Shown here: positions 56,230 through 64,000 of the stretch, in pieces
How positions within the stretch are numbered: position 1 is the stretch's first letter
Layout: each line of letters starts with the position of its first letter
Source: Chelonoidis abingdonii
Lineage: Eukaryota; Chordata; Testudines; Testudinidae
Length of the DNA: 64,000 nt
Assembly: GCF_003597395.2 (NCBI RefSeq)
Contig: NC_133776.1
Coordinates: forward strand, 34,853,298-34,917,297
Reading direction: 5' to 3'
Made by a program: the position numbers and the translations under genes
The notes under the pieces: model-generated
What the model was told of the DNA's origin: nothing
What the model saw: the letters and a program-made list of their open reading frames with translations, nothing else
Database searches by the model: none

Positions 56230-58689
56230 ACCAGACCTAATGAGGGCTGGAAATGCACTTAGATTAAAAATTATTTCAACACAATATCTAAACTATCAGT
56301 ACAATAGATTAGGTGGTATATAGCCCTTATTCCAAGTAAATCTAGTTATTTTGCTATATACGTGTGCACAGACAAACAAAGCAGTGGACAAGTGGGAGAT
56401 ATATGGAGAAAAGCAGGAGCTCAAGAATAGGGGGAAAGGACTCAAGAGAACAGGGAAAAGAAGGAAATCCAAGGTGGAGGCATGGACAAAATTCCACAGT
56501 ATTCCATATATCTCACAGTTAGAAGCTGTATGCAAAACAACCTTCAAATTAAATCACATAAATAAATTGCTGCTCTTCCTATCGCCTGCACAGATGTTGG
56601 TAAAAAAAATGAATATATAGTATCAACAACTCACAAATGGATAGCTGAGAAGAAGGCTAAAAGGAACCTTCCCTCTGGTTTAATTTGTAGTCCGAACCTT
56701 TGTATTAAGTAAAATGAAAATATGAAAATTTAGAACAAAGTTCTCATACGTCTGAGGTTTTCAGTAACATAAATCACTTCATTTCCATGATTTATTATAT
56801 CACATAACCCACTAATAACCTCATAATTCACCATTGCCCATTAATTTTTGTGTATAAATCCAATGACAAAAACAATGGACGAAAAAAATTACCAATCATC
56901 AGAGTGCGTGGGTTTGATTTAGAGCCACTCATAATATTAAACCTAGAAATTTCATTCTTGGTCATAATGTGTGAATTATACATTAACTCATTTCTTTTCC
57001 TCTCTGTGATACACTTGAGATTGAAAAAATCACTGATTTATTTTACATATGCAAGCTGAAATCATACCGTTCAATATCCACAGATATTAGGTCAACTGTA
57101 TAATTTATAAACATCAATGTAAAAACCACACACCACCAAAAGTGTCCAGTAATGTATTGTCGCTGGTTGATTAGAAGTGTTCTTGTGCAATACCCAGAGA
57201 CCTGCATACATTCAATATTCAAAAATACAAGTGCAAAACCTAATGCACTATCAGTGACAATCAGCTCGAGTGCAAATGGAAGTGAATGTTATTAACTATG
57301 CCACTTCAGCACATGCCAATTTTATCCCCAACCCAATATTTCTTTATCAATCTTTCATTTTTGTAAGCTGAATCACTTGAAATGTTTATTGCATGGTTAT
57401 CAGATACAGATTACTGGTAATTTCAATAATATCTATTCCCCTTTAGTTTGAGCAGCATCCATTATGCTGTCACATTAAAAAGAATGAACCACATTCTTTA
57501 TGGATTAATGACTATACTTAAAATTACATTAATTTGAGCAGCAGCAACCACAAATTATCACGTGATGGCTGCTTGGTGATCAATCTGAAATGTATTTGGT
57601 GCTCTCAGTGAAGTGGCCACATCACAGTAACCACCATCACCACAACCGGCACTAATTGCTAACCTAGTTGGCCATCTCATGAATGGGTGTATATATACTA
57701 GGGAAGCACAGGGGACCTTTGCACTGCTATGGACTGTGCTGGGCATTTTCCAGAGGCATGGAGTTGAATGGTGTAGGAGTCTGCCTTGAAACTGTCATAA
57801 GCCTCTCTGGGCTGGTGTTGTGGAGTTTGCTGGAGTCCAGCAGAGCAGGATGAGCCAGGAAACCATGAATAATTCCATCACAACCACAGTTTTGTGCACA
57901 CGGCAGGCCTGAAGATTTTGAAGAGAGTTAAGAAAGATGATTCTTTTTTACACCTCCCCCCCAAATATTTTGGTCCCACCAGCCTCCTGCTGCAGAAGTA
58001 GAGCCCAAATATTTGCTTCTTTTTGCACCATCAATCAGTTTGCATTTCAAGGTTACCTTCACCACCAGAAAAATGGTTAGGGGTTTACTGTTTTGTCTAG
58101 TGAAAGCTGAGATTCTCCTTTATGGGGTCCACTACCAGCTCTGTTGACAAGGCATTGCGGATCCACGAACCCCTTCAGTTCATAAAAGCAGTGCTGAATT
58201 TTCACAACCTGTTTTCATGAGATGTTGGCTCCCACTAGTGGAAATCTTGCAAGCATTAGCCTGTGACACTTCAACCATCTTTGCCTCTGAATCAGATACT
58301 AAAGGCAGCCCTTTCCAGATTTGCAGATGGCTTAGAGGTGGGTTTGGATGTTAGGCTTTGTGCCATCTCTAGTTTTTACTGGTTATTTCTGGTGATGAAT
58401 TGCTAGTTTGTAAATGAAGCTTCAGCATTTTCTTCTAACTTAACTTGGGGTGCAAATTAATTTACATTTGGAAGGAACACTACTTTTTGTGCGACTGTAC
58501 CCTCTCCTCAGGAATACAAAGGAAAAAATAAAACAGGAGCTCATCAACTGGAAGAGAGAGATTCTGCAATCAGTGGTAAAATGGCCACTTTAGGCTGCAG
58601 CTTCTGGTCTCTGACAATCTTAAAGGGCCAGTTCCCTGAAAGGCATGCTGGCAACTAATGTTCCTGTAAAAGGATAAACTGCACTTGGA

Positions 58690-59550
58690 TAGGGTTGCCA
58701 ACTTTCTAATTGCACGAAACCGAACACCCCTGCCCTGTCCCTTCCTTTCAGAGGCCCCACTCACTCCATCCCTCCTCCCATCTTCATTCACTCTTCCCAA
58801 CTCTCATGCACTTTCACTGGCCAGGGGGAGGGGGTTGGGGTGGGGGAGGGAATGACAGGTTTGGGGTGCAGGAGGGTGCTCCAGGCAGGAGTATGGGGCT
58901 GAGGGATTAGGAGTATGGGAGGGGGCTGCAGGTTGAGACAAGGGATGGGGGTGCAGAAGGAGGTGAGGGCTTTGGCATGGGGCCAGGGATGAGGGTGCAG
59001 GGTGTGGGGGAGGGCTCTGGGGTGAGGCCAAAGATGAGGGGTTTGGGATTCAAGAGGGTGCTCCAGATTTTGCGGGAGAGTTCAGGGCTGGGGCAGGGGG
59101 TTGGGGCATGGGCTTACCTCGGGGGGACTTCCAGTCAGCAACACAACAGGGAGCTAAGGCAGGCTGTCTGCCTGTCCTGGCACCATGCTGTGTGCACCCC
59201 GGAAGAAGCCACCAGGTCTGGGTTCTAGGTGTGGGGGGCAGGGTCAGGCGGCTCCACATGCCGCTCTCGCCAGCAGGCAGCCCCCGCCCCAGCTCCCATT
59301 GTCTGGGAGCCAGTGTTTGGGGTAGGGGCAGCGCACGGAGCCCCATGGCCCCACCACCTAGGAGCCAGACTTCTGGCTGCTTCTGGGGCACAGCACAGTG
59401 CCAGCCAAGACATGTAGGGACTAGCCTGCCTTAGCACTGCAGCACCGCCGACTGGCCTTTTAACGGCCCGGTCGGCAGTGCTGACCAGAGCTGCCAGGGT
59501 CCCTTTTCGTCCGGGTGTTCCGGTCAAAAACTGGACACCTGGTCACCATA
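58690..59550. mobile_element. GC-rich interspersed element, TAGGGTTGCCA terminus
   Basis: It starts TAGGGTTGCCAACTTTCTAATTGCAC and ends 'aaaactggacacctggtcaccata'. From family knowledge the terminus would be TGGCAACCCTA, making inverted ends; this copy has diverged there. The interior has many 'ggggtgcaggagggggc' type imperfect repeats and ends with 'cggtcaaaaactgg'. The five overlapping open frames across it (58804-59527) are GC-composition artefacts. No clear TSD was found. Confidence 0.6.
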
Positions 59551-60004
59551 AATCACCAAAGAAAAGGTACTGAGAAAAAGGCTTCTCCTATGTATTGAAT
59601 ACTGCCACTGCACACATTTCCAGTGTCAGATATGGAGAGTGAATGAACATGATATGCCACAGTAATATTTTACACTTATTTTTCAGAATTTTCCACACTT
59701 TAAATGTCCTGTCTAGCTTTAAATTGCTTATGTAACGGATCAGCCACCAAGTCTTTTGAGAAGCTATTGCAAACCCTCTTGTGATTAGAAAGTGTTTCCT
59801 GATGTCACAGAGTGAAATGGGCACTAGGGGACTAATGTATGTTCATAAGCTCTAATCCAAAGGCCACTGAAGTCAATGTGAGTCTTTCCATTGACTTCAA
59901 TAAGCTCAGGATGAGGCTTATGAACAAGAAAGGTGGAGATGTTCAGATAACATTTGAATAAACATCTGAATTTTTTTATTCTTGTCTATACCTCTGGCCC
60001 CAAT
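59551..60004. other. Unassigned spacer
   Basis: It contains the foldback repeat at 59841-59925. The remainder shows nothing recognisable. Confidence 0.5.
59841..59925. repeat. Foldback repeat, 85 bp
   Basis: GTTCATAAGC (59841-59850) is mirrored exactly by GCTTATGAAC (59916-59925). Inner arms 'ccactgaagtcaatg' and 'cattgacttcaa' also pair. It is of the same class as 13432-13517. Confidence 0.75.
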
Positions 60005-60291
60005 GGGTATGTGTACATGGCAATTAAACACCTGCGGTTGGCCCATGGCAGCTGACTCAGGCTCACAGGACTTGGGCTGCAGGCTGTAAAATTGTGGTGT
60101 AAACATTCGAGCTCAGGCTGTAGCCAAAGCTCTGGAACCTTGCAAGGGTGGGAGAGTCCCAGAACCCAGGCTCCAACCTGAGCCCAGATGACTAAATCAC
60201 AATTTTACAGCCCTCATATCCCAAGCCCTGTGAGCCTAAATCAGCTGACACAGGTCAGCTGCAGGTGTTTAATTGCTGTGTAGACATACCC
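60005..60291. mobile_element. MITE, GGGTATGTG...ACATACCC, AAT flanks
   Basis: GGGTATGTGTACAT at the left is mirrored by GTGTAGACATACCC at the right. Arms of over 100 bp pair imperfectly, for example 'cagctgactcaggctcacaggacttgggctgcagg' against 'ccaagccctgtgagcctaaatcagctgac'. AAT lies on both sides (60002-60004, 60292-60294). A 3-bp TSD would fit a Harbinger-type element, though AAT is not the usual TWA. Confidence 0.75.
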
Positions 60292-60384
60292 AATGAGGTT
60301 CATCTATCTCTAGTCACACCCCAGACTGATTACTTTTATCCAACAGATAGAGATACTTTATGATACCTTCATAAATGTTAATCA

Positions 60385-61017
60385 GTGCAGTTGCTGTTAG
60401 TGACAAAGGCTGAGGCCCCATTGCACAAGGTCCTGTACAAATATAAGAGACAGTTCCCAACCTGAAGAGTGCACAATCTAAATAATCGGTTGAAAGGAAT
60501 AAGGATGGGAATGTTATGCCCATTTTACAGAAGAGAGAACTGAAGCACAGTAAGTGAAATAACTCTCCCTAGATCAGTGGTTCTGAAAGCTGGTCCACTG
60601 CTTGTTCAGGGAAATCCCCTGGAGGGCCGGGCCAGGCCGGGCCGGTTTGTTTACCTGCTGTGTATGCAGGTTTGGCCAATCGCGGCTGCCACTGGCTGCA
60701 GTTCGCTGCTCATGGCCAATGGGGGCTGTGGGAAGCGGCATGAGCCGAGGGATGTGCTGGCCACCCTTCCCATAGCCCCAATTGGCCTGGAGTGGCAAAT
60801 TGCGGACAGTGGGAGCCATGATTGGCCGAACCTGCAGACACGGCAGATAAACAAACCGGCTTGGCCCACCTGGGGCTTTCCCTGAACAAGCGGCGGACCA
60901 GCTTTGAGAATTGCTGCCCTAGATCACACTGGAACTTTGTGGCAAAATTAATAACTGAGCCCAGGTCTTCTAATCCCAGTCCATTGCCTCTACCACAAGA
61001 CCAACATTCCTCTCTTA
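60385..61017 (+). mobile_element. MIR/CORE-SINE split by a hAT MITE
   Basis: The left part (to 60574) has 'gccccattgcacaaggtcctgtacaaatataagagacagttcc' and 'atgcccattttacagaagagagaactgaagcacag'. The right part (from 60917) resumes with 'cactggaactttgtggc' and '...gagcccaggtcttctaatcccag'. Together they follow the order of an amniote MIR-type SINE. The interruption is the hAT at 60575-60916, which duplicated CCCTAGAT of the SINE. Confidence 0.7.
60575..60916. mobile_element. hAT MITE with perfect 8-bp TSD (CCCTAGAT)
   Basis: CAGTGGTTCTGAAAGCTGGTCC at 60575 is mirrored by GGACCAGCTTTGAGAATTGCTG ending 60916. CCCTAGAT is present at 60567-60574 and 60917-60924. The arms continue inward ('gtttgtttacctgctgtgt' against 'cacggcagataaacaaacc'), so the whole 342-bp element is a long palindrome. 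It is GC-rich and non-coding; the frames at 60574-60885 are artefacts. Confidence 0.9.
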
Positions 61018-62856
61018 GAAGGTTTTAACTTAGTTTTGGATATTGTTTTAACTAGGCCTAATCTGAACCATGATGGTTTATCTACCATTTGAAATATCAA
61101 GAACTAAAGATTTTGTTCTTTTACTACAATAAATACTGAGTGGTCCAACACTGTACACTCATTTATACTGCTGTTCCTCCCCTGAGTTTGAGAGTATGGC
61201 AGGCAGAATTTGGTTCATGGTATTTAGCACTTAACTATCTTTGCATATTTTAAAAACCATTTAAGTGTACATGGTGCCTATTACAATGAGTTTAGTAGTT
61301 CAAAAATTCAATGTGGTGATATGAGGCATGCTAGAACATTAGCAGATTTATCATATTAAGAATAACAATAATCCTACTCTTCTGATGGATGTGTGTTCAG
61401 CAGGATATTGCTGAGAAAACACCACTGTACGCAGTCCTAAAGCACCCAGTGGTCTTTCGGTAATCTTCCGTTACTCCCATTGAGCTCAGAATTTGTTGGT
61501 TGAATAATGCAGGACAGACATCTGATCTTTCCAATGCCACTTTCTGAAACTCTTAGGAGACGGTCTGTCTCCATTTGCACCCAACTGCCATATGCACCAT
61601 GTGTGGAAACATGCACTGGACACAAGGAGAATTTAGATCAAAACACAGCACACATTTTTCACAACATAGCACACTTCATAGAAGCACTAACTGTATAAAG
61701 GCAATTAAAAGAGATTTTGAAGGAATTTGACAGATTACAGGCTGGTGACTGTGGCAATCTGAATGGAAATCTGGCTTGATTTTACAAACAAAGAACTGGA
61801 GATCCAAATGGACAAAATCATAAAAAAAAATTCAGAGAAGCTGCAGAACCTTTCCATTACTTAGTCAACATGACAGATCTCAAATACAAGGTGAAAGTCT
61901 GAGCCCAGAAAAGGAACAAGAGACTAAAATGTGGCTGGCTGAATATAATCTTTCTTTCTCTTCTAGCATTTAACACCGAAGTTTGAGAGAATCTTTGTAC
62001 AGAAAATTGTGTCACAGTTCTTTGCATGAAAATGGTGGAAAATTATGTAAGTAAAATAATGAAAAGTAGGACAAAAGAATTCAGAATGTTGTCACCTTTT
62101 AAAAGCCACACACACACTTGTCAGTTAGGTTCACAAACTGAATCAGGGAAAAATGTTGAAACTCTTACTCATTATGGAGTTAAGGTATCAGAATCTGGCC
62201 AATAGCATCATCTTATGTTTAATTTCTCCAGGGCTTTTTCAGGTTCAACAATTCTGTTTGGAAATACCTACAGGCTTCTATAAGCTTCTTCTATATTTAA
62301 CCTAGATGAGAGTGAACAAATTTCAAACCAGGATGAAAGGTTCACTTTGCACTACCTCATTTTAAGTATCTTCTTTGTTTTTGTTTTAACAATGTAATAT
62401 TTATTAATGATGAAGAATGTTCTCAATATAATATGTAATAGCAGCATCTAATAAATGCAACTAATTATATGTACAACAGCCACGGCATTGCCAGCCTCTC
62501 CCTGGAATCTCATCATGCTATTACGTGGTGTCTGCTGTATATGAACAAAATAGGAAAGAACCTTTGATGTAACATAAGCTTCTTCTGGATATAAAGAAAA
62601 TGGAACATTGAAAATAAAGTCTAAAGTCTTTCACCACTTTAATTGGTTTAATTATAGGAGATAACAAAAGGTCACTGACTCCCTTTCTACCTGTTACCTG
62701 TTTGAGATATACCTGGGATATGGCCCAAAATGGCCTGTACACAGATTACGGCATTGATTCATGTGTGGAAGAATGGCTTGAAATCTAAGCTCAGAAAACT
62801 AGTGCCCAAAGAACAGAGCAGTTCTACTGTCTTGGGAACAGAGTTCTAATGTATTG
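61018..62856. other. Unassigned AT-rich spacer
   Basis: No gene or delimitable repeat was recognised. Short open frames here have no known domain. Confidence 0.5.
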
Positions 62857-62861
62857 GTAGG

Positions 62862-63955
62862 TGTCATAGGTTTCACCCTCACTCTGAACTTTAGAGTATA
62901 GATGTGGGGTACCTGCATGTGAACCTCCTAAGCTTAACTAAACTACCAGCTTAGATCAATGGGCTGCCACCATCCAAATGTTTGAGTCATTTGGAAAACT
63001 CTGTCTTCCCCCCCCAAAACCTTCCCCTCCCTCGGTAGCCTTGAGAGACTCCTCCACCAGTTCCCTGGTGAACTTTGATCCAAACCCCTTGGATCTTAAA
63101 ACAAGGAAGAATTACTCATTCCCCCTCCCTTTTTCCCCCCACCAATCCCTGGTGAGTCCAGATCCAATACCCTTGGATCTAAAAAAAACCGGAAAAAATC
63201 AATTAGGTTCCTAAAAAGAAGGCTTTTAATTAAAGAAAAGAAAAGTTAAAAAAAAACCTCTAGGAGATAGCATACAAGCTGATCTCACAGACAACAGATT
63301 CAAAACACAGATGATGTTCCCCTGGGCAAAATTTAGTACACAAAAGAATTCCCAATTTGATTATTCCTCTAATTGCACAAAGTCACAAAAAGAAAATAAA
63401 CATAAACCTATTTATTCTTTTCTAATACTTACTACTCTGATAAGAGGCTGGTTCCTTGATCTTTTCCACTCCCGCTGAAACTGAAACTGACTCTAAACAA
63501 AGGAAACTTCCCTCCTTCCTTTTGAAACATCTTGTACACCCATTGGTTCCTCTGGTCAGGTGTCAGCTAAGCTAGGTGAACTTCCTAACCCTTTACAGGT
63601 AAAAGAGGCATATCCCATATCCCCTGAGTCCTGAACTTACCAATCTGGATTCCACCACGTGAGGGTCACCCTGTCCCCATTACCCCGCCCGCTTACTCAT
63701 ACTCATGACTGTGTGTAGCCCACTATATGAGCGATGTACCCTCAGTGCCCCCCTACTATATCTTTACCCCAACCACCGTACACCCCGCACTGGGGACATT
63801 ACAGGCTGTATGTATTATATGCTGAACCATAACCAATTGCCAGCGTCCCCCCATGCTCTGTATGTTTCCCCCGATGACCAATGACTGACACATCAAACTC
63901 TTTGTATCACCTTTATTTAATATTTTCTAATAAACTTTTAAATCTGTTTATGACA
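62862..63955 (-). mobile_element. Solo LTR, TGTCATAA-related, long form, 5-bp TSD (GTAGG)
   Basis: GTAGG lies at 62857-62861 and 63956-63960. The ends are TGTCATAGG and TTTATGACA. On the minus strand it opens TGTCATAAACAGATT. The segment 63590-63610 ('taaccctttacaggtaaaagagg') matches the start region of the 36659-37530 family. Here an additional ~320 bp (about 63620-63955) lies upstream of it and replaces the usual family start. No internal coding region is adjacent. Confidence 0.85.
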
Positions 63956-64000
63956 GTAGGCATAATGAACAGAGGGTCAAAGTCCCACTTTTGCTGCTCA

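Larger units (their letters stand above)
54651..58689. other. Unassigned AT-rich spacer
   Basis: Apart from the foldback repeat at 55444-55556 and the GGA microsatellite at 56208-56229, no feature is recognised. The tract 56650-57560 is repeat-poor and AT-rich and is a candidate for conserved non-coding DNA on appearance only. No promoter or gene is seen. Confidence 0.45.

Noticed and set aside
58804..59527. Overlapping frames of 75-113 codons as genes
   Set aside because: They lie on both strands of a GC-rich interspersed element where stop codons are rare by composition.
1..64000. CRISPR array, bacterial operon or phage island
   Set aside because: No regularly spaced repeats and no dense long frames; the repeats are all vertebrate retroelements and DNA transposons.

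Overview
This window reads as non-coding vertebrate nuclear DNA, most likely from a reptile and best matching a turtle. The evidence is its mix of repeats: CR1 LINE 3' ends, MIR/CORE-SINE relics, short foldback elements with a GTCTACAC-type terminal motif, palindromic hAT elements, Penelope-like fragments and TGTCATAA-type solo LTRs. I found no host protein-coding gene, rRNA, tRNA or CRISPR array. Nearly all open reading frames are short (60-115 codons), start at chance ATG or GTG codons, and fall in repeats or AT-rich spacer. The tract could be intergenic or lie inside a long intron; the sequence alone cannot decide.

Layout. 1-9.3 kb: a CR1 tail, a hAT-like fragment, a Penelope-like fragment and long unassigned AT-rich DNA. 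9.35-10.9 kb: a 1.5-kb hAT element built as an inverted pair of transposase 3' ends. 13-15.1 kb: a CR1 tail, a foldback repeat and a solo LTR. 18.4-19.3 kb: a MITE, a MIR relic and a hAT MITE with a perfect 8-bp target-site duplication (TSD). 23.3 and 29.0 kb: two Penelope-like insertions. 29.2-37.5 kb: three LTRs and a 0.75-kb inverted-repeat element. 38.5-45.3 kb: MITEs, a CR1 tail, a TTA-flanked element, a MIR and a Tigger-like end. 47-51.7 kb: a decayed CR1 reverse transcriptase, a third Penelope-like insertion and two solo LTRs. 58.7-61 kb: a GC-rich element, a MITE and a hAT MITE nested in a MIR. 62.9-64 kb: a long solo LTR.

The strongest results are insertion boundaries read directly from TSDs. 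Solo LTRs have 5-bp TSDs at 36659, 49453, 50819 and 62862, and a 4-bp TSD at 13936. hAT elements have 8-bp TSDs at 19006 and 60575. Three short units sharing one sequence have 10-13-bp TSDs at 23304, 28988 and 48085. Each of these three carries a hammerhead-ribozyme-like core, and two of them are 5'-inverted. The hammerhead-bearing units and the double-3'-end hAT are the most interesting structures here. All are probably selfish DNA; no cooperative gene system is visible.
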